Below, one piece after another: positions 1 to 8,035 of a stretch of DNA of 64,000 nt. The position numbers were made by a program, and so were the translations under genes. Position 1 is the first letter of the stretch; each line of letters starts with the position of its first letter. The stretch is from assembly GCF_001306415.1 (NCBI RefSeq), contig NZ_LDJX01000005.1:248001-312000 (forward strand), read 5' to 3'. The notes under the pieces were generated by a model. That model was not told the origin of the DNA, did not search any database, and was given only the letters and a program-made list of their open reading frames with translations. The DNA comes from Croceitalea dokdonensis DOKDO 023. GTDB lineage: Bacteria; Bacteroidota; Bacteroidia; Flavobacteriales; Flavobacteriaceae.

Positions 1-738
1 TATGTGGCCTTCATGACGTTTATTTTGATTATGTCTTCCGTAACCATGGTACTTGCCGTGGATGCAGGACATAAGATGAAGCAGAACGCCGTAATCTGGT
101 ACATGTTCCTAACGATTATTGGCGGTGCCATTTTTGTAGGGTCCCAGGCTTGGGAATGGGCCACCTTTATCAAGGGAGATTTTGGTGCCTTGGAAACCAA
201 AGGAGGTCGCATCTTACAATTTGTAAATGCAGAAACTGGTGAGCGGGCAGCCATAGATGAATTTGCCCTCAACTTAAACGAGGCTAGAATTGCTGATGCA
301 AGGGATAAGGGTGTTTGGTTTACGGACAATGAAACCTTGACTACCTTTTCGTTGAATGAAGTGATAGAGGGTTTTAAGGCCAATCCCAACATTTTGATAC
401 GGACGGAAACGATAAATGAAAATGGCCACAAAACACTATTGACCAGAGAACAGTCCCTAGGACGTTTAAAAGATGCGGTAAGGGTTGTAGAAGGCGCCAA
501 TTTAATACGCAACGAATATGGTAGTAGATTATTTGCGGATTTCTTTTTCTTCATAACCGGTTTTCACGGTTTTCATGTATTCTCCGGAGTGGTCATTAAT
601 GCCATCATCTTTTTTAATGTGATTTTGGGTACCTACGAAAAAAGGGGACATTATGAAATGGTGGAAAAAGTAGGTCTTTACTGGCACTTTGTAGATTTGG
701 TGTGGGTATTTGTTTTTACCTTCTTTTATTTGGTCTAA
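1..738 (+). CDS. Cytochrome c oxidase subunit III (5' partial)
   Basis: This is the C-terminal part of a heme-copper oxidase subunit III, an inner-membrane subunit of the terminal oxidase. The reading frame is open from base 1, so the true start lies upstream. Hydrophobic helices cover residues 2-20 and 31-52 of the visible part. The last two helices carry the family motifs ITGFHGFHVFSG and GLYWHFVDLVWVFVF. Between the helix pairs is a hydrophilic stretch of about 105 residues (roughly 53-160) that classical COX3 proteins lack. From memory, Bacteroidota subunit III proteins often carry such an insert. The subunit IV gene follows 38 bases downstream, which fits one oxidase operon. Confidence 0.9.
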   Translation, partial: YVAFMTFILIMSSVTMVLAVDAGHKMKQNAVIWYMFLTIIGGAIFVGSQAWEWATFIKGDFGALETKGGRILQFVNAETGERAAIDEFALNLNEARIADARDKGVWFTDNETLTTFSLNEVIEGFKANPNILIRTETINENGHKTLLTREQSLGRLKDAVRVVEGANLIRNEYGSRLFADFFFFITGFHGFHVFSGVVINAIIFFNVILGTYEKRGHYEMVEKVGLYWHFVDLVWVFVFTFFYLV

Positions 739-776
739 CGCATTTTGGAATAAGCATAACATTGTAAGAGAGTCAT

Positions 777-1160
777 ATGGCACATGCACATAAATTAGAG
801 ATTTTTAGAGGACTGCTAAAGTTCAAATCAAACACCCAAAAAATTTGGGGGGTTCTGATTTTTTTATCCATAGTTACAGCAGTGGAAGTTGTGTTGGGAA
901 TCATAAAGCCAGAATTTATGTTAACCACTTCCTTTGCCGGAATGAAGTTGCTTAATTGGGTATTTATTATCCTTACCCTGGTCAAAGCCTATTATATTGC
1001 TTGGGATTTTATGCACCTAAGGGATGAGAAGGCCGCACTGCGCAGAACCATAGTTTGGACACCTATTTTCTTGGTATCCTATTTGGTATTTATTTTATTG
1101 TTTGAGGCCACGTATATCTATGACGTTTTTAAATCAGGCTTTTTGGCTTGGGATTTTTAA
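777..1160 (+). CDS. Cytochrome c oxidase subunit IV-like (CyoD/COX4 prokaryotic type)
   Basis: A 127-residue membrane protein with three predicted helices (about residues 23-43, 56-77 and 92-115). Its size and topology match the small accessory subunit IV of bacterial heme-copper oxidases. It follows subunit III by 38 bases, and a strong terminator follows it, so it probably ends the core oxidase transcript. The segment KAYYIAWDFMHLRDE between helices 2 and 3 is typical of the family. It has no catalytic residues; its role in the family is assembly or stabilisation. The assignment rests on topology and context more than on a unique motif. Confidence 0.85.
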   Translation: MAHAHKLEIFRGLLKFKSNTQKIWGVLIFLSIVTAVEVVLGIIKPEFMLTTSFAGMKLLNWVFIILTLVKAYYIAWDFMHLRDEKAALRRTIVWTPIFLVSYLVFILLFEATYIYDVFKSGFLAWDF

Positions 1161-1188
1161 GAAAACCTTAAGCATTCAAGATAACCCT

Positions 1189-1216
1189 AAGGCAGCTATT
1201 TGGCTGCCTTTTTTTT
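1189..1216 (+). terminator. Rho-independent terminator after the oxidase subunits
   Basis: A perfect 8-bp stem, AAGGCAGC (1189-1196) with GCTGCCTT (1203-1210), encloses a 6-base loop and runs into eight T residues (1209-1216). It lies 28 bases after the subunit IV stop codon and separates the oxidase core from the SCO-containing genes downstream. Confidence 0.9.
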
Positions 1217-1290
1217 AATTTTGTATTTCGTGTTGGAAGGTGCTTGATTATTCTTGAAACACGGGTAAACCAAGGCTGTTTTATAAGGCT

Positions 1291-1926
1291 ATGAAAAAGA
1301 AGATTGTTCTTGTGATCCTGTTTGTTTTTCCGTTGGTGGCATACATGTTTTTTGCTTCTGGGGTAAACAATTTTGGAAAACTTCCCATTTTAACGGAAAA
1401 TGTCACGGAGCTTGATGTGATTGACACAGATATTAGGCTTCAAGATAAGATAACCATCCTTGGTTTTTTGGGGCGGGATGTTGCCAATAAAAAGGGAAAT
1501 GCCTTTAATCTAAACCAAAAAATTTATAAGCGGTTCCATGAGTTCGCAGATTTTCAGGTAGTGATGCTGGTGCTGGAGGAAGAGAAGGAGGCGGTAACAG
1601 AGTTAAAACAGGAGTTGAGCAATCTGGCGCCAATAGATAATTGGCAATTTGTATATACCACAAAAGAAGGTTTGCAAACCGTATTTAATGGTTTAAGAAC
1701 CAACCTTACGTTGGATGGGACCTATGGCGTGCCAGAAATATTTATCATAGATAAAGACCGTAACCTACGGGGCAGGGATAATGACGAAGACCAAAAGACA
1801 GGCGTCAAATATGGATTTGATGCTACCTCGGTCGCAGACTTGAACAATAAAATGGAGGATGATGTAAAAATTATTCTCGCAGAGTATAGACTCGCCTTAA
1901 AAAAGAACAATGCCGACCGGAACTAA
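1291..1926 (+). CDS. Membrane-anchored thioredoxin-fold protein, SCO-operon associated
   Basis: A 211-residue protein with an N-terminal signal or anchor segment (residues 4-23). The body resembles a thioredoxin or SCO-like fold, with a strand-rich ITILGFLG segment and a YGVPEIFIIDKDRNLRG segment resembling the cis-Pro strand of thioredoxin-like proteins. It has no CxxC or CxxxC motif, so redox or copper chemistry through cysteines is not expected. The 3' end overlaps the start of the SCO gene by 17 bases, which suggests translational coupling. It is probably an accessory protein of oxidase assembly; the specific function is unknown. The fold call is inferred from the translation only. Confidence 0.7.
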   Translation: MKKKIVLVILFVFPLVAYMFFASGVNNFGKLPILTENVTELDVIDTDIRLQDKITILGFLGRDVANKKGNAFNLNQKIYKRFHEFADFQVVMLVLEEEKEAVTELKQELSNLAPIDNWQFVYTTKEGLQTVFNGLRTNLTLDGTYGVPEIFIIDKDRNLRGRDNDEDQKTGVKYGFDATSVADLNNKMEDDVKIILAEYRLALKKNNADRN

Positions 1927-2653
1927 AACCAGTAAAAAATACACCTATGTCTGGATTTCTGCCATAGTGCTCATCTTTGGAGCCTTCGCGGTTTATGAAA
2001 TAACGAAGCGGATAAAAAGTGGCGATGTGGTCAAGAACGATAGAATGGCTGGTGCCGCGACCATGGATAAGTTAAGTTTTATCACTAGTAATGGCAGGAA
2101 ACGAAAAGTACCCAGTTTTGAATTTTTAAATCAGGATAGTGTTCTGGTCAGTAATGAAGACTATTTGGGTAAAGTTTATGTGGTAGATTTTTTCTTCACC
2201 ACCTGTCCCACCATATGTCCAATCATGACCTCCAATTTAAAAGAGTTGGAAAACATGTTTTTGGAAGAGGAAGATTTTGGTATAGCCTCTTTTACCATTA
2301 ACCCAAGATATGATACCCCTAGCGTGCTTACATCCTATGCGGAAAAATTTGGGGTAAGGGACACTGATTGGAATTTCTTAACAGGGGATAAAGAGGCCAT
2401 ATATAAATTATCAAGGGAAGGTTTTTATATCCTAGCCGCTGAAAACAAGGAGGCCCCTGGTGGTTTTGAACACTCTGGAATGTTTGCCCTAGTGGACAAA
2501 AACGGTTTCATACGTTCGAGATTGGATAAATTTGGAAACCCCATTATTTACTATCGGGGAACGGTTACGGAAAAACAAGGGGTGAACAAGGAAGGGGAAG
2601 TACAACAAATCACTATGCTCAAAGAAGATATTCAAAAATTACTATCGGAATAA
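1910..2653 (+). CDS. SCO1/SenC/PrrC family copper chaperone
   Basis: A 247-residue protein with one N-terminal membrane anchor (residues 13-30) and a periplasmic thioredoxin-fold domain. The copper-binding signature is complete: Cys99 and Cys103 in TTCPTICP, and His188 in GGFEHSGMF. In the family, SCO proteins deliver copper to the CuA site of cytochrome oxidase subunit II or act as its thiol reductase. Its position just behind oxidase genes agrees with this. The start overlaps the preceding gene by 17 bases, and the stop lies 1 base before the next ATG, so the three genes are tightly coupled. Confidence 0.95.
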   Translation: MPTGTKTSKKYTYVWISAIVLIFGAFAVYEITKRIKSGDVVKNDRMAGAATMDKLSFITSNGRKRKVPSFEFLNQDSVLVSNEDYLGKVYVVDFFFTTCPTICPIMTSNLKELENMFLEEEDFGIASFTINPRYDTPSVLTSYAEKFGVRDTDWNFLTGDKEAIYKLSREGFYILAAENKEAPGGFEHSGMFALVDKNGFIRSRLDKFGNPIIYYRGTVTEKQGVNKEGEVQQITMLKEDIQKLLSE

Positions 2654-2654
2654 C

Positions 2655-3188
2655 ATGGAAGTATCGGCATTACAGGAAAAGAGAATTAAAGTTTGGATAA
2701 CCATCCTATCCATCGCCGTCCCTGCGGTGGTGGCCATACTGTTTGGATATAAGATTCCAAATGCAACACCACTCACCTTTTTGCCACCTATCTATGCCTT
2801 TACAAATGGGCTAACGGCGGTGTTGTTGGTTTTTGCGGTGGTGGCTATTAAAAATGGAAATAAAGGGCTGCACCAAAAGTTAATGACAAGCTGTATCGCG
2901 CTGTCAATCGCTTTTTTAGTTATGTACGTAGCCTACCATATGACATCTGATTCTACGCCTTTTGGTGGAGAGGGGTGGGTAAGAACACTTTATTTTGCCA
3001 TCTTAATAAGCCATATCGTACTCTCCATAGCCATTATACCACTGGTTTTAATCACCTACAGTAAAACATATTTAAAGGATTTTGAGGCACACAAAAGATG
3101 GGCCAAGTATACTTTTCCTATATGGCTTTATGTAGCGGTGACCGGGGTTGTGGTCTATTTAATGATTTCCCCATATTATACACATTAA
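2655..3188 (+). CDS. DUF420 domain membrane protein
   Basis: A 177-residue integral membrane protein with about five hydrophobic segments (near residues 14-30, 44-64, 76-96, 112-132 and 150-172). Size, helix spacing and the HKRWAKYTFPIWLYVAVTG ending match the DUF420 family, which regularly accompanies SCO and cytochrome oxidase genes. Its biochemical role is not established; context points to oxidase maturation or heme/copper handling. It starts 1 base after the SCO stop codon and is clearly in the same operon. Confidence 0.85.
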   Translation: MEVSALQEKRIKVWITILSIAVPAVVAILFGYKIPNATPLTFLPPIYAFTNGLTAVLLVFAVVAIKNGNKGLHQKLMTSCIALSIAFLVMYVAYHMTSDSTPFGGEGWVRTLYFAILISHIVLSIAIIPLVLITYSKTYLKDFEAHKRWAKYTFPIWLYVAVTGVVVYLMISPYYTH

Positions 3189-3201
3189 AAATAGGGTTAG
3201 G

Positions 3202-3414
3202 ATGAAGAACTGGGTATGGGTAATAGTGCTGGTATTGTTCTGTTTGCCAGAGGTAATGGAAGCGCAATGTTCCATGTGCCGTGCCGCGCTGCAAAGTGAA
3301 TCCGATACCAGTCAGGCAGAAGGAATCAATAATGGTATTGTATACCTCATGGCCATACCATACATTTTGGTGGGTGGTTTATTCTATATTATTTACCGCA
3401 AGCTTAAGGGATAA
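3202..3414 (+). CDS. Small exported CxxC membrane protein, oxidase cluster
   Basis: A 70-residue protein with a signal peptide (about residues 1-21, ending near MEAQ), an immediate CSMC motif in the mature part, and a C-terminal membrane helix (about 46-65) followed by a basic tail. It ends the SCO/DUF420 gene run, starting 13 bases after DUF420. The CxxC just outside the membrane suggests a metal or thiol role, but I cannot name a function. Alternative: a small oxidase-assembly factor. Confidence 0.7.
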   Translation: MKNWVWVIVLVLFCLPEVMEAQCSMCRAALQSESDTSQAEGINNGIVYLMAIPYILVGGLFYIIYRKLKG

Positions 3415-3470
3415 GCAAACTTGCCAAGCAAAAGCTCCTTGCCGGGTAACCTCCAATGTGCCGGAAAGGT

Positions 3471-3509
3471 GTAGAATATCAAAAAAAAATAAGTTTTTTT
3501 TAATTCTAC
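3471..3509 (+). terminator. AT-rich inverted repeat, possible terminator
   Basis: The arms GTAGAAT (3471-3477) and ATTCTAC (3503-3509) enclose nine A residues (3481-3489), a short TAAG spacer and eight T residues (3494-3501). Together they can form a long, slightly asymmetric AT-rich hairpin between the oxidase-assembly genes and the exporter locus. It lacks the GC-rich core of a classical terminator, so its role is uncertain. Confidence 0.4.
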
Positions 3510-3537
3510 TGTAACAAAACTGTTTTTTGATAGTCTT
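3510..3537 (+). promoter_or_regulatory. Candidate ECF-type promoter upstream of exporter locus
   Basis: TGTAACA (3510-3516) is followed after exactly 15 bases by AGTCTT (3532-3537), 41 bases before the first permease gene. The same arrangement, TGTAACA-N15-AGTCAT, occurs before the ATPase gene of the same locus. An AAC-containing -35 element with a GTC-containing -10 element is the general form of ECF sigma factor promoters. This is inferred from two matching sites only. Confidence 0.45.
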
Positions 3538-3578
3538 GTAAGTGCGCGTAAGCGTTTCATCAATCAAAAAGCCAATTC

Positions 3579-4829
3579 ATGTTTGACATCGAAAGATGGC
3601 AAGAAATCTTTGATACCATCCGAAAGAACAAACTTAGGACGTTCTTGACAGGGGTTTCGGTAGCATCAGGAATTTTTATTTTAGTCATTCTACTGGGCTT
3701 TGGCCAAGGGATGCAAAACGGTATTGAGGCCGAGTTTAAGACAGATGCCGCCACAAGCATCTGGGTGTGGCCAAGGCGCACCACCATGGAATACAAAGGT
3801 CTAAACCCTGGCAGGCGCATCCAGCTCAGGAATAAGGATTATGAGGTTATTGCCAATGACCTAGGGGTAGATTATCAAAAAGCGTCCATCCTTTACTTTC
3901 CCAATAACATCCGTATTCTCTATAATAATGATGTCATTACATATGAGTTGGCCGGAACTACCCCTGATTTGCAGACTATTGAAAATGAGTACCTCTCAGA
4001 GGGCAGGTATGTCAATCAAACGGACATGGATACCAAGGCCAAGGTGGCCGTCATCAGTAACAAAATAAAACGGGAGGTTTTTCAAGATTTGGATTCGCCA
4101 TTGGGGGAGTACCTGAACATTTCCGGGGTTGGATTTAAAATAGTTGGGGTGTTTGGGGAAGTAGGCGAGGACGAGGATGAGGAAGAACGGATTTTTATTC
4201 CGTTGACCACGGCGCAGCTGGTATTCAACGGAGGAGATAAAATAAATAACCTGAATTATATGCTGCCGGAAAAAGCCACCATTGAGGAGACTGTGGCCTC
4301 TTCGGAAGCCTTTGTCAAGGACATTAAAAAATACCTTCATGAGGAGCACGGGGTGGCTCCCGAAGATGAAAGGGCCATCAGGGTCTGGAACCCCATAGAA
4401 GAGGCCAAACGCTACTATGCCCTAACAGGGAACATTAAGTTCTTCTTTTGGTTCGTAGGTATCTGTACCATAATTGCAGGTGTGGTCGGGGTCAGCAATA
4501 TCATGATGATTGTGGTAAAGGAACGCACCCGTGAGATAGGGATTAGAAAAGCCTTGGGCGCCAAGCCTTGGGGCATTATCAGTATGATATTACATGAGGC
4601 TATTTTTGTGACCGCAATATCCGGTTTTACCGGCTTAATTCTCAGTATGGGCCTATTGGAACTTATTGGGCCAAATATTGAAATTGACTATGTCCTTAAT
4701 CCATCAGTGAATTTTCAGGTGGCTTTTACCACGGTAATCGTTTTGATTGTTGCGGGTACCATTGCAGGATTTTTTCCCGCTTGGAGGGCCGTACGGGTAC
4801 ATACCATAGACGCGCTGAGAGACGAATAA
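3579..4829 (+). CDS. MacB/FtsX-type ABC transporter permease, block 1 copy A
   Basis: A 416-residue permease: an N-terminal membrane helix (about 21-41), a large periplasmic MacB_PCD-like domain (about 45-275) and three C-terminal helices of the FtsX family (about 285-410). The cytoplasmic coupling segment VKERTREIGIRKALGA is intact. It has no nucleotide-binding domain and must use a separate ATPase, presumably the one at 7331. In this family the complex works with a periplasmic adaptor and TolC to expel peptides, lipoproteins or drugs. It is paralogous to the permease at 8025 (shared KNKLRTFLTG segment near the N-terminus). Confidence 0.93.
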   Translation: MFDIERWQEIFDTIRKNKLRTFLTGVSVASGIFILVILLGFGQGMQNGIEAEFKTDAATSIWVWPRRTTMEYKGLNPGRRIQLRNKDYEVIANDLGVDYQKASILYFPNNIRILYNNDVITYELAGTTPDLQTIENEYLSEGRYVNQTDMDTKAKVAVISNKIKREVFQDLDSPLGEYLNISGVGFKIVGVFGEVGEDEDEEERIFIPLTTAQLVFNGGDKINNLNYMLPEKATIEETVASSEAFVKDIKKYLHEEHGVAPEDERAIRVWNPIEEAKRYYALTGNIKFFFWFVGICTIIAGVVGVSNIMMIVVKERTREIGIRKALGAKPWGIISMILHEAIFVTAISGFTGLILSMGLLELIGPNIEIDYVLNPSVNFQVAFTTVIVLIVAGTIAGFFPAWRAVRVHTIDALRDE

Positions 4830-4843
4830 TTAAAAAACAGCAC

Positions 4844-6103
4844 ATGTTCAACAGGGATCGTTGGAAAGAAATACTGGAGGTGCTTACCAAAAATTGGTTT
4901 CGCACCCTGTTGACCGCATTTGGGGTGTTCTGGGGAATACTGATTCTTATCATCCTATTATCCGCCGGGAAGGGGCTAGAGAATGGTATAAAACAGGATT
5001 TTAGCGGGGTGGCCACCAATACCATGTTTATGTGGACCCAGACAACCACCATGGCATACCAAGGACTTCCAGAAGGTAGAAATTTTAATTTTAAACTGGG
5101 TGATGTTGGCCTCATCAAAGACAATGTGCCCAATCTTAGGATTGTCTCTCCAAGAAATGGGTTACGCAACCAGCAGGGCGTGGATAATGTATTCTATAAA
5201 AATGAAAGTGGCTCTTACCGTGTATTTGGGGATTATCCGGAAATTATTTTTCAAAATTCCATGTATGTCAACCATGGCAGGTTTTTAAACTATGACGACA
5301 TTAAAGAACGTAGAAAAGTCATTGTCATTGGGGATGGGATTCGTAAAGATCTATACAAAGAAACGGAAGAGGTGTTGGGTACCTATCTCAAGATTCAAGG
5401 CGTAAATTTTATGGTGGTGGGTACGTATAAGGAAAAATCCAGCAATGGTAATGGGGAAAATGCGGAACGGCAGATTTATATTCCATTTACCACCTTTTCA
5501 CAAGCCTTTAACCGGGCAGATAATGTAGGTTGGATGGCCATTACGGCCAAAGATGGTTTTTCCATATCACAGCTGCTGCCCAAGGTGGTAAGTACCGTTA
5601 AGGAAAGTAGAAAGGTAAACCCCAAGGATGAGCGTGCCATTGGTTATTTTGATCTGTACGAACAGTTCAACAGGGTAGAAAGCCTCTTTGCCGCCATGCG
5701 ATGGATTGCCATTATCGTGGGTACCCTAGTGTTGATCTCAGGAGTTATTGGCGTGAGCAATATCATGCTGATCGTAGTTAAGGAGCGTACCAAGGAAATA
5801 GGAATTAGAAGGGCATTGGGAGAGGACCCTTGGTCCATAAAAAAGCAAATCTTAATGGAGTCCATTTTTCTTACGATTATCTCTGGGATGACGGGAATCA
5901 TCTTTGGTGCCTTGTTCATTTATGGGATGAACGCCCTATTGGACAGCATTGGCCCAGTGGATATGTTTTTAAACCCAAGTGTTAGTGTAGGGGTGGTACT
6001 CATGGCGTTGGCCGTTTTAATCATATCTGGCCTTTTTGCAGGTTTTATCCCCGCACAAAGTGCCATTAAAGTAAAACCAATTGATGCCCTAAGAACCGAA
6101 TAA
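4844..6103 (+). CDS. MacB/FtsX-type ABC transporter permease, block 1 copy B
   Basis: A 419-residue permease with the same plan as its neighbour: N-terminal helix, periplasmic domain, three C-terminal helices and a VKERTKEIGIRRALGE coupling segment. The frame is open further upstream to 4781, but the ATG at 4844 gives the MFNRDRWKEI start that aligns with the paralogues, so I chose it. The gap to the preceding gene is 14 bases. It differs enough from copy A that the two may form a heterodimer; this is inference. The closest relative in the window appears to be the permease at 9263. Confidence 0.93.
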   Translation: MFNRDRWKEILEVLTKNWFRTLLTAFGVFWGILILIILLSAGKGLENGIKQDFSGVATNTMFMWTQTTTMAYQGLPEGRNFNFKLGDVGLIKDNVPNLRIVSPRNGLRNQQGVDNVFYKNESGSYRVFGDYPEIIFQNSMYVNHGRFLNYDDIKERRKVIVIGDGIRKDLYKETEEVLGTYLKIQGVNFMVVGTYKEKSSNGNGENAERQIYIPFTTFSQAFNRADNVGWMAITAKDGFSISQLLPKVVSTVKESRKVNPKDERAIGYFDLYEQFNRVESLFAAMRWIAIIVGTLVLISGVIGVSNIMLIVVKERTKEIGIRRALGEDPWSIKKQILMESIFLTIISGMTGIIFGALFIYGMNALLDSIGPVDMFLNPSVSVGVVLMALAVLIISGLFAGFIPAQSAIKVKPIDALRTE

Positions 6104-6131
6104 AAATCAATCAATAAATCAAATCAAACCA

Positions 6132-7238
6132 ATGAAAAAATCAGTAACGGTCATTATTCTTTTGCTTATTGTGGTGGCTTTTAGTGCCGCTATGTACTAT
6201 TTGTACCAAAAAAACGCGGAAGACCCAGTGGTCTATGAAACAGAGCAGGCAGAAACAAGGACCATCATTAAAAAAACGGTGGCCACGGGTAGTATCCTTC
6301 CCTTGGAAGAGGTTTTGATCAAACCCAATATTTCCGGTGTAATTGAGGAGGTCTACGTAGAAGGTGGTGATTACGTTAAAACAGGGGATTTACTGGCCAA
6401 AATTAAGGTAGTGCCCAACTTAAATGCCTTAAACGATGCCAGAAATGCCATTAACGAGGCCAAGATTACCTTGGATAATGAAAAGCGTAATTATGATAGG
6501 CAATTGTCCGTATTTGAAAAAGGGGTGATTTCACGGGCAGATTTGGAACGGGCGCAAGTGGCCTATGATCAGGCCAGGCAAGCGTACCGTGCGGCGAATA
6601 AACGATTTGATATCGTTAACACAGGTACCACAAGCGGATTTAAAAATGCGGCGAATACCCAAATACGTTCCACCGTGAGTGGTATGGTATTGGAAGTTCC
6701 CGTAGAAGTGGGGAACCAGGTCATAGAAAGCAATAATTTTAATGAGGGTACCACCATTGCGGCTATCGCAGATGTGGAGAAAATGATTTTTGAAGGTAAG
6801 GTAGACGAGTCCGAAGTAGGCAAAATAAAGGAAGACCTGCCTTTGGAGATTACTGTAGGGGCCATTGAAGACCAGGTTTTTGATGCTGTTCTAGATTACA
6901 TCGCCCCAAAGGGCAAAGAAGAAAATGGTGCCATACAGTTTGAAATAAAGGCGACCTTAAACAAGCAGGATACCACCTTTATAAGGGCTGGGCTAAGTGC
7001 CAATGCATCCATTATCCTGGCTCGTGCAGATAGTGTTCTGGCCATTAAGGAAGCTCTGGTACAATTTGATGAAGAAACCAAAGCCCCGTTCGTAGAACTC
7101 CGTATTGGGGAACAGGAATTTGAACGAAAAGAGGTGGTACTTGGGATTACGGATGGGATATGGGTAGAGGTAAAATCTGGCGTTGCCAAAGCCGATAAAA
7201 TAAAGGTGTGGAACGCCATTGAAGAGGATGAAGAGTAA
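6132..7238 (+). CDS. Periplasmic adaptor (MacA/HlyD, RND-adaptor type), block 1
   Basis: A 368-residue membrane-fusion protein with an N-terminal anchor (residues 5-25), a lipoyl/barrel-sandwich region (NISGVIEEVYVEGGDYVKTGD, near 67-90), an alpha-hairpin (about 100-160), a second lipoyl half (STVSGMVLEVPVEVGNQV) and beta-barrel and membrane-proximal domains. It links inner-membrane permeases to an outer-membrane TolC channel. It follows the permease by 28 bases. The adaptor at 10560 is clearly paralogous: both share the segment SNNF(N)-GTTIA-IAD followed by KMIFEGKVDE. Confidence 0.92.
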   Translation: MKKSVTVIILLLIVVAFSAAMYYLYQKNAEDPVVYETEQAETRTIIKKTVATGSILPLEEVLIKPNISGVIEEVYVEGGDYVKTGDLLAKIKVVPNLNALNDARNAINEAKITLDNEKRNYDRQLSVFEKGVISRADLERAQVAYDQARQAYRAANKRFDIVNTGTTSGFKNAANTQIRSTVSGMVLEVPVEVGNQVIESNNFNEGTTIAAIADVEKMIFEGKVDESEVGKIKEDLPLEITVGAIEDQVFDAVLDYIAPKGKEENGAIQFEIKATLNKQDTTFIRAGLSANASIILARADSVLAIKEALVQFDEETKAPFVELRIGEQEFERKEVVLGITDGIWVEVKSGVAKADKIKVWNAIEEDEE

Positions 7239-7265
7239 TTTTTAACATAACTTTTAAAACATTCT

Positions 7266-7293
7266 TGTAACAAATAAACACCTTGCGAGTCAT
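7266..7293 (+). promoter_or_regulatory. Second candidate ECF-type promoter, before the ATPase gene
   Basis: TGTAACA (7266-7272), 15 bases, then AGTCAT (7288-7293), 37 bases before the ATPase start. Element sequences, spacing and distance to the start codon closely match the site at 3510-3537. It sits in the largest gap inside the exporter locus (92 bases). Confidence 0.45.
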
Positions 7294-7330
7294 ATCAACG
7301 GATGTCAATTAGAAAGCTAACAAACCAATC

Positions 7331-8035
7331 ATGATTGAAATCAAAGACCTTCATAAATCCTATAAAATGGGAAGCAATTCCCTCCATGTCCTTAAAGGCA
7401 TTAATTTCTCCTGTGAAGCGGGAGAGCTTGTGGCCATCATGGGCTCCTCCGGTTCTGGGAAATCTACACTTTTGAATATTTTAGGGATGTTGGACGAGGC
7501 CGATTCTGGCTCATATACCCTAGACGGTGTACCCATTAAAAACCTTAGTGAGACCAAGGCAGCACAGTACAGAAACAAGTTTTTGGGCTTTGTGTTCCAA
7601 TCCTTCAATCTAATCAATTATAAGAGTGCGCTGGAGAACGTTGCCCTTCCACTATACTACCAAAAAGTGGCCCGCAAGGAGCGCCAAGAAAAGTCCTTGC
7701 AATATCTGGAGCGCGTAGGCTTAAAAGAATGGGCAACCCACCTCCCCAGTGAACTCTCCGGGGGGCAAAAACAGCGGGTGGCCATTGCTAGGGCCATGGC
7801 TGCAGAGCCTAAGGTGTTGTTGGCCGATGAGCCAACAGGCGCCCTGGACAGTAAAACCTCTTACGAGGTGATGGACCTGATACAAAAGATTAATGACGAG
7901 GGAAATACCATTTTGGTGGTGACCCACGAACCTGACATTGCAGAAATGTGCAAAAGGGTCATCCATTTAAAGGATGGGGTTATCGTAGAAGATAAGCAAG
8001 TGGAACAAGTAAGGGCGGCGCAGTATGTTCAGTAG
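7331..8035 (+). CDS. ABC transporter ATP-binding protein (MacB/LolD type)
   Basis: A 234-residue nucleotide-binding subunit. All motifs are present: Walker A GSSGSGKST (38-46), Q-loop FVFQSFNL (about 88-94), signature LSGGQ (142-146), Walker B VLLADEP (162-168) and the H-switch His199. The sequence belongs to the MacB/LolD/FtsE group of exporters that partner with FtsX-like permeases. It is the only ATPase in a locus with four permeases, so it probably energises both pairs. Its last 11 bases overlap the next permease start, which indicates translational coupling. Confidence 0.95.
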   Translation: MIEIKDLHKSYKMGSNSLHVLKGINFSCEAGELVAIMGSSGSGKSTLLNILGMLDEADSGSYTLDGVPIKNLSETKAAQYRNKFLGFVFQSFNLINYKSALENVALPLYYQKVARKERQEKSLQYLERVGLKEWATHLPSELSGGQKQRVAIARAMAAEPKVLLADEPTGALDSKTSYEVMDLIQKINDEGNTILVVTHEPDIAEMCKRVIHLKDGVIVEDKQVEQVRAAQYVQ

